Source: Acidobacteriota bacterium (GTDB lineage Bacteria > Actinomycetota > Acidimicrobiia > Acidimicrobiales > Ilumatobacteraceae). From it: a DNA stretch of 56,284 nt. Positions 31,777-40,204 of the stretch are shown here, one piece after another (position 1 is the stretch's first letter; each line of letters starts with the position of its first letter). Made by a program: the position numbers and the translations under genes. The stretch lies in assembly GCA_018970175.1 (NCBI GenBank), contig JAGWWV010000009.1, positions 1 to 56,284 on the forward strand, given 5' to 3'. The notes beneath the pieces are model-generated. The model saw only the letters and a program-made list of their open reading frames with translations, had not been told where the DNA came from and ran no database searches.

Positions 31777-33095
31777 CCGGGGCGATTCGACTTCCACACC
31801 GGCTGGTATCGCTGCAGTGCGGGGTGCGCGTACGGATCGTTTTCCAGCATGTCGCGCCAACGGGCGCCGAGTTCCGCGACGTCGGCAGGTTTCATCACGG
31901 GTTCGCGCGTCTTTGATTCGAAGTGGTGGCACGCCGCCAGTGGGGTCCACACCGTGCGCTTGCCCGCCATGCGCAACTTGAGCGCGTAGTCGATGTCGTT
32001 GTAGTTGCCCGGAAACTTCGTGCACAGCCCGCCGACTTGTTCGAACAGCGCGCGCGGCGTGATGGCGCACGCCGCGATCACCGACGACACTTCTCGCGCG
32101 ACTCGCAGCATGTTCGATGCTCCCTGAGTGTCGACGGGATGGCCGCGGTAGTAGTCGTAGGGGACCGGATTGAAGAAGTGTCCCGCACTTTGGATGGAGC
32201 CGTCGTCGTACAGCAGCATCGGCCCGACCAGCCCGACGCCGGGGTCGTTGAAGTACGACAGCATCGTCTCGACGATGTCGGGACTGACGATCTCGGTGTC
32301 GTCGTTCAGCAGAAGCAGAAACTCGGCATCTGTCTGAACCGCGGCGAGGTTCACCTTCTCGGCGAAGTTGAAGGGTCGATCGAACTCGACGACGGACACG
32401 TCGGATCCGCCCGCAGATTCGATTTCGCGCCGGGCGTCGGCGGGTGTGTCGTGGTCGAGGACCACGATGTACTCGAGGTTCGCATATGTGCTCTTGTTGC
32501 GCATGGCTGCGATCGCGCCCGCCGCGAGGACCCGTTCGCGGCCCCACACCTCCGCACGGGTTCCGCGTGTCGGCACGATGACGGCGACCCGTGGGACCGC
32601 GGTGGCGGTGCGACGAACCTGCACGGCCCGATCGGAGTCGGCGACGCAGGTTGCCGCAATGCCGACGCGGGTGCAGTGCGCCTCGACCGCTGCGAGGTTC
32701 GCCGTCGGGACGCTGTGCTCCCACGACGCGTCGTAGAGAAACGACGTGATACGTCTGGGTCGCATGGCGTGTTCGGCCAAACGAAGTGCGCGGTCGTGCG
32801 CGTCGAGCGAGGCGAGCAGCGCGACCCCGCCCGCGGCATCGACGACATTGTGCCGTGCGAAGACGACGTCACCGACGTAGTTGTGGCCGCGCAGACGCTC
32901 GGGCGACCAATCGGGTCGCAACACCTGGAACGGTTCCTCGTAGCGGTCGTCGGTGGTGTGGAGCGAGTCGCCGTAGACGAAGTCGGCACCCGACGAGCGC
33001 GCGAAACGCCGGACGTCGCGCTTCGCTCCGCGGCGAAGCGAACACCATGCCGGCACGAAACCCACCATCTCGCCGGTACGGACGATGGCGGTCAC
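31722..33095 (-). CDS. Family 2 glycosyltransferase with N-terminal extension
   Basis: A 457-residue protein. Residues 1 to about 165 are an unassigned domain that itself resembles part of a GT2 (ADFVYGDSLHTTDD). The second half is a clear GT-A domain: VAVIVPTRGTRAEVWGRE, VVLDHDTPADA, LLLLNDDTEIV (DxD-type site), GLVGPMLLYDDGSIQSAGH and NYNDIDYALKLRMAGKRTVW. It resembles O-antigen or rhamnan glycosyltransferases with two GT2 modules. Start GTG at 33095, overlapping the upstream small gene (GTGA). An open reading upstream to 33185 is unsupported. Acceptor unknown. Confidence 0.85.
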   Translation of the reverse strand: MTAIVRTGEMVGFVPAWCSLRRGAKRDVRRFARSSGADFVYGDSLHTTDDRYEEPFQVLRPDWSPERLRGHNYVGDVVFARHNVVDAAGGVALLASLDAHDRALRLAEHAMRPRRITSFLYDASWEHSVPTANLAAVEAHCTRVGIAATCVADSDRAVQVRRTATAVPRVAVIVPTRGTRAEVWGRERVLAAGAIAAMRNKSTYANLEYIVVLDHDTPADARREIESAGGSDVSVVEFDRPFNFAEKVNLAAVQTDAEFLLLLNDDTEIVSPDIVETMLSYFNDPGVGLVGPMLLYDDGSIQSAGHFFNPVPYDYYRGHPVDTQGASNMLRVAREVSSVIAACAITPRALFEQVGGLCTKFPGNYNDIDYALKLRMAGKRTVWTPLAACHHFESKTREPVMKPADVAELGARWRDMLENDPYAHPALQRYQPVWKSNRPGQRSVDEAVGPTAPMASK

Positions 33096-33355
33096 GTGGC
33101 CACCCGTTTGATGCGCGAGCGAAGACCCACCGGTAGATGGCGGTAGAAGAAGCGGAATGGCCGCACCCACCACTTGTGCACCCACACCTTGCGTTCCTCG
33201 GCCGAACGGTATGTGGGGAATTCGTAGGGCTCGTCACCGATGCCGTGCTCGGCGCGGTAGCGCACGACGTTCGCCTTGGCGCGGGCGCCGATTTCTGCAT
33301 CGCGCGACGCAAGCTCCGCGAGACGAACGTCGATCTCGCTGCGGCGCAGACCCAT
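33092..33355 (-). CDS. Small basic hypothetical protein
   Basis: An 87-residue protein, ATG at 33355 (MGLRRSEIDVRLAELASRD). A TAGGCT box (33363-33368) ends 7 nt before it, which decides against the longer start at 33415. The first half is a probable amphipathic helix; the second half is basic and aromatic (VWVHKWWVRPFRFFYRHLP), suggesting membrane association. It is co-translated with the GT2 gene and may anchor it, which is inference. Confidence 0.6.
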   Translation of the reverse strand: MGLRRSEIDVRLAELASRDAEIGARAKANVVRYRAEHGIGDEPYEFPTYRSAEERKVWVHKWWVRPFRFFYRHLPVGLRSRIKRVAT

Positions 33356-33362
33356 GCGCGCG

Positions 33363-33381
33363 AGCCTACTGCCGCTACTCT
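33363..33381. promoter_or_regulatory. Face-to-face leaderless promoters in a 33-bp divergent gap
   Basis: AGCCTA at 33363-33368 (minus-strand TAGGCT) ends 7 nt before the ATG at 33355. TACTCT at 33376-33381 ends 7 nt before the ATG at 33389. The two -10 boxes lie 7 bp apart, so the two polymerases must compete. Confidence 0.5.
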
Positions 33382-33388
33382 TGGGCGC

Positions 33389-33613
33389 ATGGAGCGCCCC
33401 GGACGGTTCGAGCACACGCGGTATCTCGGAGACAAGCGGACACAGCTCGTCTACGACCTCGACACGTGGACCGACGAGTCGGTCATCGACGACATCGTCA
33501 CGAACGAAGTCGGCATCTGCTTCGGCCCCGACACGCTCGCCGAGGCGCGCAATCGCGGTTACAGCCTTGCGACGCCCGGCGTTTCACGCCGTCACCGCAA
33601 GCCGCGCGCCTGA
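33389..33613 (+). CDS. Small hypothetical protein
   Basis: A 74-residue protein (MERPGRFEHTRYLGDKRTQLVYDLD) from an ATG with a TACTCT box 7 nt upstream. It holds FGPDTLAEARNRGYSLATP and a basic end SRRHRKPRA. I do not recognise a family, although the length and residue pattern look like a conserved actinobacterial small protein. It runs towards the alpha/beta hydrolase in the same direction (27-bp gap). Confidence 0.62.
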   Translation: MERPGRFEHTRYLGDKRTQLVYDLDTWTDESVIDDIVTNEVGICFGPDTLAEARNRGYSLATPGVSRRHRKPRA

Positions 33614-33640
33614 GTCGGGCGACCACAGAAAGGGCCGGCG

Positions 33641-34432
33641 ATGGCGGGTAACGACGAAACGCTCGTCTCCACCATGGCAAGCAACGATTCGTTTTTGTCC
33701 GGTGGCCTGCGTCTCGCCAGTTACTTCGCGCGACCGAACGGCGTGTTGGGCACGCTCCCCGGTCTCATTCTCTGCCACGGCTTTCCCATCGGACCGCTCG
33801 ACGCCCGACAGTCGGCGGGAACCTTTCCGCAATTGATCGACCGCATCGCGAACGAAGTCGGGTTCGCGGCACTCACGTTCACCTTCCGGGGATGCGGCGC
33901 GAGCGAAGGTGATTTTTCCCTCCAGGGTTGGGTCGATGATCTGCGCGCGGCGGTCGACCATCTCGTCGAGGTCGGCAACGTCGGCAGCATCTGGTTGGTG
34001 GGAACCAACACCGGTGCATCGATTGCGCTCAGCGTCGCCGCCGACGACCCACGGGTCACCGGTTGTGCCGCGTTGAGCGGTCGCGCCGACTTCGACGACT
34101 GGGCCGAACAGCCGCGTCGATTCCTCGAACACGCGCGCGAGATCGGCGCCATCCGTCGTGCCGGTTTCCCGCAGAACTTCGACGAATGGACACGCGAGTT
34201 GCGTCGCTTCCGACCCATCGATGCCGCTCGACGTTTTGCACCGCGGCCACTTCTCGTGCTGCACGGCGACGACGACGAAAGCGTTCCCGCGGCCGACGCT
34301 CGCGTTCTCGCCCAGGCGCACGGCAGTGCCGAACTACGTGTCATCCCCGGTGCCGGGCACCGTCTACGTCACGACCCGCGGGCACTTGCGGTGCTTCTCG
34401 GCTGGCTCGACCGCCAGCGCACCGCGGGCTGA
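33641..34432 (+). CDS. Alpha/beta-hydrolase-fold protein with an atypical nucleophile elbow
   Basis: A 263-residue alpha/beta hydrolase. HGFPIGP is the oxyanion-loop region, FTFRGCGASEGDFS follows, then the elbow reads VGTNTGASIAL. The usual GxSxG serine is Asn here. The acid/histidine end is present as LHGDDDESVP and GAGHRLRHDP. It may therefore not be a serine hydrolase, or may be a non-catalytic family member. Start at the ATG at 33641 after an AGAAAGG ribosome-binding site. Convergent with galE (14-bp gap). Confidence 0.82.
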   Translation: MAGNDETLVSTMASNDSFLSGGLRLASYFARPNGVLGTLPGLILCHGFPIGPLDARQSAGTFPQLIDRIANEVGFAALTFTFRGCGASEGDFSLQGWVDDLRAAVDHLVEVGNVGSIWLVGTNTGASIALSVAADDPRVTGCAALSGRADFDDWAEQPRRFLEHAREIGAIRRAGFPQNFDEWTRELRRFRPIDAARRFAPRPLLVLHGDDDESVPAADARVLAQAHGSAELRVIPGAGHRLRHDPRALAVLLGWLDRQRTAG

Positions 34433-34446
34433 CTCTGCGCGTCGGG

Positions 34447-35436
34447 TCAGCGACCGGTCCCGTAGCCGTCGATGTGCGTGCTGTGCCAGGTCCACGCCGT
34501 CTGCAGGATCTCCACGATTCCGTGACGGGCCGTCCACCCGAGTTCGCGTGCGGCGAGAGACGGGTCGGCAAAGACGATGGCCGGATCGCCCGCACGACGC
34601 GGCGAAAACACGTGGGGAACCTCGCGTCCGGAGATTCGTGCCGTTTCGGCCAGCACTTCCAGCACCGTGCTGCCCCTGCCGGTGCCGAGATTGCAGGCGA
34701 GGGAGGGCTTGCCGGAGTCGAGGTAGTCGAGGGCTTTCACGTGGCCGTCGGCCAGGTCGACGACGTGGATGTAGTCGCGCTCGCCCGTGCCATCGCGGGT
34801 GGGGTAGTCGTTGCCGAACACCTCGAGTGGTCCGCGTCGGCCGAGAGCCGCCTTCATGACGATGGGAACGAGGTTCGTGGTGACCGACCAATCCTCGCCG
34901 ATGCGCGAATCGAACGAAGCGCCCGCGGCATTGAAATAGCGCAGACACACGCTGCGCAGGCCGCGCGTCTCGCCGATCCACGAGAGCACGCGTTCGATCA
35001 TCCACTTGGTTTCCGCGTAGACGCTTTCGGGATGTGCGTCGAGGTCTTCGGTGACCGGAATACGCGCGGGGCTTCCGTAGATGGCCGCCGACGACGAGAA
35101 GACGAATTGTTCGACGCCCGCGGCGACGACGGCGTCGATGAGCGTGGTTGATCCACCGACGTTGTTCGAGAAGTAGCGGAACGGGTCGGTCATCGACTCG
35201 CCGACGCTCTTGTACGCGGCGAAGTGGATGACGGAAGTGACACGACGTTCGCGGCACAGTTTCGTGACAAGGTCGAAGTCGGCGATTTCGCCGACCACCA
35301 GTTCCGCGCCGAGCAGGGCTTCTTCGTGGCCCATCTCGAGTGAATCGAGCACCACGACCTCGCGGCCGGCATCGCGCAGCATGCGCACCGTGTGGGAACC
35401 GATGTATCCGGCTCCGCCGGTGACGAGAACCGTCAT
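34447..35436 (-). CDS. galE: UDP-glucose 4-epimerase GalE
   Basis: GalE interconverts UDP-glucose and UDP-galactose, supplying sugar nucleotides for surface glycans. The 329-residue SDR protein has GGAGYIGSHT at the N-terminus, SSSAAIYG, the catalytic YAETK (Tyr-X3-Lys), RYFNAAGAS and YIHVVDLADGHVKAL, all typical of GalE. The ATG at 35436 overlaps the stop of the upstream HhH-GPD gene by 4 bp. Probably serves the polysaccharide genes between 20359 and 33095. Confidence 0.94.
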   Translation of the reverse strand: MTVLVTGGAGYIGSHTVRMLRDAGREVVVLDSLEMGHEEALLGAELVVGEIADFDLVTKLCRERRVTSVIHFAAYKSVGESMTDPFRYFSNNVGGSTTLIDAVVAAGVEQFVFSSSAAIYGSPARIPVTEDLDAHPESVYAETKWMIERVLSWIGETRGLRSVCLRYFNAAGASFDSRIGEDWSVTTNLVPIVMKAALGRRGPLEVFGNDYPTRDGTGERDYIHVVDLADGHVKALDYLDSGKPSLACNLGTGRGSTVLEVLAETARISGREVPHVFSPRRAGDPAIVFADPSLAARELGWTARHGIVEILQTAWTWHSTHIDGYGTGR

Positions 35437-36026
35437 TTCGTCTTCTTGATCGGGCGTGATTGCTTGTCGCGATCGGCGGCCTTCTCGGCCTTTTTCCAAC
35501 TGCGCACGAGGAGCAACGTTTCGGGTGACGTGATATCGGCGACGGTGCGCGGATTCGCGTCGCTGAACACACCGGCTTCGGTTTTCCAGTTGCGGGGCTT
35601 GACGCCCATGCGCTTGCCGAGAAGCGCGATGAAGATCTGGGCCTTTTCCTCGCCGAAACCCGGGAGTACCCGCAGGCGGGCGGTCAATTCCTTCGCGTCG
35701 GTGACGCCGGCCCAGATGTTTTCACCCTTGTTCTTGTACTGAGCGGCGATGATGCCGCAGAGTTCGTGGATGCGCCTGCCCATTGCGGCGGGGAATCGAT
35801 GCACCGCGGGTTTTTCGCAGCACACCGCGACGAAGTCGTCAACGTCCATTGCGGCGATCTTCTTCGGGTCGAGGTGTCCGAGGCGCTTTTTCAAGGTTGC
35901 GGGTCCATTGAACGCCCACTCCATCGGCACCTGCTGGTCGAGCAACATGCCGATGAGCAACGCGGTGCCGTTCGCATTCAACAGCTTGTCGGCCGCGGTG
36001 TCGCCTGTGATGAAGAGGGTTCCCAT
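35433..36026 (-). CDS. HhH-GPD-type base-excision DNA repair protein
   Basis: A 197-residue helix-hairpin-helix glycosylase-fold protein. LLIGMLLDQQVPMEWAFNGP and the hairpin LRVLPGFGEEKAQIFIALLGKR are the diagnostic regions, and MDVDDFVAVCCEKPAVHRFPAAM lies between. There is no C-terminal FeS-cluster cysteine loop, so it differs from endonuclease III. Its lesion specificity is unknown. A TAGATT box 8 nt upstream of the ATG suggests a very short or absent leader. Co-translated with galE. Confidence 0.86.
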   Translation of the reverse strand: MGTLFITGDTAADKLLNANGTALLIGMLLDQQVPMEWAFNGPATLKKRLGHLDPKKIAAMDVDDFVAVCCEKPAVHRFPAAMGRRIHELCGIIAAQYKNKGENIWAGVTDAKELTARLRVLPGFGEEKAQIFIALLGKRMGVKPRNWKTEAGVFSDANPRTVADITSPETLLLVRSWKKAEKAADRDKQSRPIKKTK

Positions 36027-36041
36027 CGACTGCGAATCTAC

Positions 36042-38756
36042 TCAGTGTTCGAAGAACGGCGCGGGTGTTCCCGGCGACAGTTGGTACATCGCGAGGGCCT
36101 TGCTGACGGTTTCGACGGGAACCAGGCCCTCGGCCGACAGTGAGTGCAGGACGGTGACCACGATGTTCGCCGCGTCGGTTTCGAAGTGACGACGCAGTGC
36201 CTCGCGCGTGTCGCTGCGACCCATGCCGTCTGTGCCGAGCGGGGTGAACCGCCGTTCGGTGACGAAGCGCGCCACTTGTTCGGGAACGATGCGCATGAAG
36301 TCGCTGACCGCGACAATGGGTCCGGCCGCGCCGTTCAACAGGCGCGAGACGAGCGGTGTTGCGGGCGGATGGTCGGGGTTCAGTCGGTTGATGCGCTCGC
36401 ATTCGAGCGCCTCTTCGCGCAGCGTCTTGTACGACGTCGCCGACCACAGTTCGATACCGACTCCGAAATGGGCGAGTAGGTCGTTCGCGGCGGCACGTGC
36501 CGCGCCTTGCGCCGTTCCAGAGAAGATGATCGACGCCTTCACCTTTGCGTCGGCCGGCGCGTCGGCGAACTTGTAGAGACCGCGTGTGACATCTTCGTTC
36601 GTCACGTGCGCGGGCATCGCCGGCATGACGTAGTTCTCGTTGTAGAGCGTGACGTAATAGAAAATGTCCTCGGGGTTCGGCCCGTACATGCGGCGAATGC
36701 CCTCTTCGACGATGGCCGCCATCTCGTAGGCGAATGCCGGGTCGTAGGCCTGACAGGGCGGCACCGTGCTGGCGAGCACCAAACTGTGTCCGTCTTGGTG
36801 CTGCAAGCCTTCGCCAAGAAGCGTCGTGCGTCCGGCCGTTGCCCCCATGAGGAACCCGCGCGTGCGCGAATCGGCGGCCTGCCAGATGAGGTCGCCCACA
36901 CGCTGGAATCCGAACATGGAGTAGAAGGTGTAGAAGGGCACCATCGGAACGCCGCGCGTCGAGTAGCTGGTTCCCGCGGCGATGAACGACGACATCGAAC
37001 CGGCCTCGGTGATGCCCTCTTCGAGAATCTGTCCATCCGACGACTCGGCGTACGACATGAGAAGCGCATGGTCGACGGGTTCGTACTTCTGGCCCTGGCT
37101 GGCGTAGATGCGCAATTCGCGGAAGAGCGAGTCCATGCCGAAGGTTCGCGCCTCGTCGGGGACGATGGGCACGACGCGCGGGCCGAAGTTGTCGTCGCGG
37201 GTGAGGTTGCGTAGCAGGCGAGTGAAGCCCATCGTCGTGCTGACGGCCTGTTCGCCGCTGCCCGCCTTCAGTTCGGTGAACGACGCCTCGGAGGGCAGTG
37301 CAAGCGGACGGCGGTTCGAAACGGTGCGCTTCGGGATGGTGCCACCGAGCGCGCGACGCCTCTCCATCATGTACTGGTACTCGACGCTTTGTTCGGAGGG
37401 TCGGTAATACGGCGGCTCGTCGGCTTCGAGGGCGCTGTCGGGGATTTCGTCTTCGAGTTGCAGACGATCGCGCAGGGCGCGCAGCTGCTCGCTCGTCATC
37501 TTCTTGATCTGGTGCGTCGCATTGCGGCCCTCGAACCCGGGGCCGAGTGTCCAACCCTTGATGGTCTTGCAGAGAATCGCGGTGGGTCGGCCCGAGCCGA
37601 GGTTTTCCTGCGCGGCGCGGAACGCCGCGTACAACTTGCGGTAGTCGTGGCCACCGCGCGGCAGGTTCAACAAGTCGTCGTCGGAGAGATGCGCGACCAT
37701 CTGACGCAGGCGCGAGTCGGGTCCGAAGAAGTTCTCGCGAATGTACGCGCCGCCTTCGACCGAGTACCGCTGGTATTCGCCATCGACGGTGTCGTTCATC
37801 TTGTTGAGGAGCACGCCGTCGACGTCGCGGGCGAGAAGGTCGTCCCACTTCGAACCCCAGATGACCTTGATGACGTTCCAGCCCGCACCGCGGAACGACG
37901 CCTCGAGTTCCTGGATCACCTTGCCGTTGCCGCGCACCGGCCCGTCGAGACGCTGAAGGTTGCAGTTGACGACGAAGACGAGGTTGTCGAGTTGCTCGCG
38001 CGAGGCGAGTGACACCGCGCCGAGCGTTTCGGGCTCGTCGCACTCGCCGTCGCCGAGAAACGCCCACACCCGGCTGTTCGACGTGTCGTCGAGTTTGCGG
38101 TTGAGAAGGTAACGGTTGAAGCGCGCGTGGTAGAGCGCGGTGATCGGACCGAGACCCATCGACACGGTGGGAAATTCCCAGAAGTCGGGCATGAGCCGCG
38201 GGTGCGGATAACTGGAGAGTCCGCGTCCGCCACGACCGATCTCGCGACGGAAATGGTCGAGGTCGTCGGCGCTGAGGCGACCCTCGAGAAACGCACGGGC
38301 GTACACACCGGGTGCGGCGTGTCCCTGGAAGTAGATGTGGTCGCCGGCCTGACCGTCGTCCTTGCCGCGGAAGAAGTGGTTGAAGCCGATCTCGTAGAGC
38401 GACGCCGACGATGCGAACGTGGAAAGGTGACCGCCGATTCCTTCGGCGCGGCTGTTCGCACGGATCACCATGATGGCCGCGTTCCAGCGGATGTAGGCGC
38501 GGATGCGACGCTCGAGATATTCGTCGCCGGGAAACCACGGCTCTTGTTCGCGCGGAATGGTGTTGACGTACGGCGTCGACACGGTGGCGGGGAAGCTGAC
38601 TTGGTTTGCGCGTGCGCGTTCGAGCAGACGCGACAAGAGGTAGCGGGCACGGGTCTTGCCCTGGGCGTCGATGACGGCGTCGAGGGACTCCATCCACTCC
38701 TGCGTCTCGACCGGGTCGATGTCGGGGAGCTGATGGACGGAGCCGTCAAAGATCAT
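36042..38756 (-). CDS. aceE: Pyruvate dehydrogenase E1, homodimeric type (AceE)
   Basis: AceE decarboxylates pyruvate with thiamine diphosphate and reductively acetylates lipoylated E2. The 904-residue length is normal. Motifs are FQGHAAPGVYARAFLEGRL, the ThDP-binding GDGECDEPET to NLVFVVNCNLQRLDGP, IKVIWGSKWDDLL, and the transketolase-like half with ILEEGITEAGSMSSFIAAGTSY and EGLQHQDGHS. I place the start at the ATG at 38756 (MIFDGSVHQLPD); the longer frame has no family match. E2 and E3 lie elsewhere in the window (47263-48624 and 45837-47237). A GAGAAT box ends 6 nt before the start. Confidence 0.95.
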   Translation of the reverse strand: MIFDGSVHQLPDIDPVETQEWMESLDAVIDAQGKTRARYLLSRLLERARANQVSFPATVSTPYVNTIPREQEPWFPGDEYLERRIRAYIRWNAAIMVIRANSRAEGIGGHLSTFASSASLYEIGFNHFFRGKDDGQAGDHIYFQGHAAPGVYARAFLEGRLSADDLDHFRREIGRGGRGLSSYPHPRLMPDFWEFPTVSMGLGPITALYHARFNRYLLNRKLDDTSNSRVWAFLGDGECDEPETLGAVSLASREQLDNLVFVVNCNLQRLDGPVRGNGKVIQELEASFRGAGWNVIKVIWGSKWDDLLARDVDGVLLNKMNDTVDGEYQRYSVEGGAYIRENFFGPDSRLRQMVAHLSDDDLLNLPRGGHDYRKLYAAFRAAQENLGSGRPTAILCKTIKGWTLGPGFEGRNATHQIKKMTSEQLRALRDRLQLEDEIPDSALEADEPPYYRPSEQSVEYQYMMERRRALGGTIPKRTVSNRRPLALPSEASFTELKAGSGEQAVSTTMGFTRLLRNLTRDDNFGPRVVPIVPDEARTFGMDSLFRELRIYASQGQKYEPVDHALLMSYAESSDGQILEEGITEAGSMSSFIAAGTSYSTRGVPMVPFYTFYSMFGFQRVGDLIWQAADSRTRGFLMGATAGRTTLLGEGLQHQDGHSLVLASTVPPCQAYDPAFAYEMAAIVEEGIRRMYGPNPEDIFYYVTLYNENYVMPAMPAHVTNEDVTRGLYKFADAPADAKVKASIIFSGTAQGAARAAANDLLAHFGVGIELWSATSYKTLREEALECERINRLNPDHPPATPLVSRLLNGAAGPIVAVSDFMRIVPEQVARFVTERRFTPLGTDGMGRSDTREALRRHFETDAANIVVTVLHSLSAEGLVPVETVSKALAMYQLSPGTPAPFFEH

Positions 38757-38824
38757 GCCTTCATTCTCGCAGGAAGTGGGGGTGTCCGCGCATCGATGGG
38801 TCATGAACAAAGATGGCCGTGTAG

Positions 38825-39382
38825 ATGGAACTTCCCTTTGACGACCTTCCGCCCGCCGCGGCGCCGTCCACCTCGTCTCACGAGCGGGACAAACGCTTGC
38901 TCCACGACATGCGCACGATGCAGTGGCCCGAACGCGCACCGCACGGGGCCCTGCACATCTACACCGATGGTGCGTGTTCGGGAAACCCCGGGCCCGGCGG
39001 CTGGGCGTGGGCCGTGGCGCCGTCGGGTGAACCGTACGGTTCCGGCGCCGAACGTCCGAGCACGAACCAACGCATGGAGGTTCGTGCGGTCATCGAAGCG
39101 CTGCGCGCGCATCGCGACCACGCCGAGCCTCTCGTCATCGTGTCCGACAGCACCTACGTCGTGAATTGTTTCCGCCAACGATGGTGGCAGGGATGGCTGT
39201 CCCGAGGATGGAAGAACTCCCAGCGTCAGCCGGTCGCCAACCGGGAATTGTGGGAAGACCTCTTCGACGAACTGGTGCGACGCGGCAGCGGAAAGACCGT
39301 TTTCCAGTGGGTCAAGGGTCACTCCGGGGATCCGATGAACGATCTTGTGGACACTTTGGCAGTGCAAGCGACGGGGACATAG
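38825..39382 (+). CDS. rnhA: Ribonuclease HI
   Basis: RNase HI cleaves the RNA strand of RNA-DNA hybrids. The 185-residue protein has the four catalytic acids: D48 (IYTDGACSGNPGPGGW), E85 (NQRMEVRAVIEAL), D108 (IVSDSTYVV) and D176, in the tail WVKGHSGDPMNDLVD. An N-terminal extension of about 40 residues precedes the domain. ATG at 38825, divergent from aceE across 68 bp. Ends 10 bp before the SDR gene. Confidence 0.93.
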   Translation: MELPFDDLPPAAAPSTSSHERDKRLLHDMRTMQWPERAPHGALHIYTDGACSGNPGPGGWAWAVAPSGEPYGSGAERPSTNQRMEVRAVIEALRAHRDHAEPLVIVSDSTYVVNCFRQRWWQGWLSRGWKNSQRQPVANRELWEDLFDELVRRGSGKTVFQWVKGHSGDPMNDLVDTLAVQATGT

Positions 39383-39392
39383 CCTCGCGCCC

Positions 39393-40169
39393 ATGGACAT
39401 TTCAGGTGCAAGTGCAATCGTCACGGGTGGAGCTTCGGGAATCGGTGCGGCATCGGCCCGCCTTCTCGCCCAGCGTGGCGCAAAAGTAGTGGTCGCAGAC
39501 CTTCAGGCCGACAAGGGTGAAGCCCTGGCGAAGGAAATCGGCGGCGCGTTCTGCAAGGTCGACGTCACCAACACCGACGACATCATGAACGCCGTCGAGA
39601 TGGCAAAGTCGATGGGCCCGCTGCGCGTGCTCGTCAACTCGGCCGGTATCGGCTGGGCACAGCGCACCGTCGGCAAGGACGGCAAGTACGAGTCCGCCGC
39701 AAACCTCGACGCCTTCAAGAAGGTCATCGCGATCAACCTCATCGGTTCGTTCGACTGCATTCGTCTCGCCGCAACCGCAATGAGCACGACCGAGCCCCTC
39801 GCCCACGGCGAGCGCGGTGCGATCGTCAACATCGCGTCGGTCGCCGCATTCGACGGCCAGATCGGACAGGCCTCGTACTCCGCCTCGAAGGGCGGTGTCG
39901 TCGGCATGACCCTCCCCGTCGCACGCGACCTCGCCGCGATCGGCGTGCGCGTCAACACCGTCGCTCCGGGCCTCATCGACACGCCCATCTACGGCGACGG
40001 CGAGAACAGCGAAGCCTTCAAGGCAAACCTGCAAAAGGGTGTGCTCTTCCCGCAGCGTCTCGGTGGACCCGAGGAACTGGCATCGATGGTGGTCGAGTGC
40101 GTCACCAACAGCTACATGAACGCCGAGACCATCCGCGTCGACGGCGGCATTCGTATGCCACCAAAGTGA
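39393..40169 (+). CDS. SDR oxidoreductase, 3-hydroxyacyl-CoA dehydrogenase type
   Basis: A 258-residue classical short-chain dehydrogenase: cofactor motif TGGASGIG, NSAGIG, catalytic YSASK (Tyr-X3-Lys) and the substrate-side VNTVAPGLIDTPIY. The insert VGKDGKYESAANLDAFKKVI and the overall pattern match the type II 3-hydroxyacyl-CoA dehydrogenase (HSD10-like) subgroup, acting in fatty-acid oxidation. The ATG at 39393 is 7 nt after a TAGCCT box (39380-39385), so the mRNA is probably leaderless; the -10 overlaps the end of rnhA. Confidence 0.92.
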   Translation: MDISGASAIVTGGASGIGAASARLLAQRGAKVVVADLQADKGEALAKEIGGAFCKVDVTNTDDIMNAVEMAKSMGPLRVLVNSAGIGWAQRTVGKDGKYESAANLDAFKKVIAINLIGSFDCIRLAATAMSTTEPLAHGERGAIVNIASVAAFDGQIGQASYSASKGGVVGMTLPVARDLAAIGVRVNTVAPGLIDTPIYGDGENSEAFKANLQKGVLFPQRLGGPEELASMVVECVTNSYMNAETIRVDGGIRMPPK

Positions 40170-40204
40170 CGCACTGACGTCACAACGACGGACAACGAAT
40201 CACA

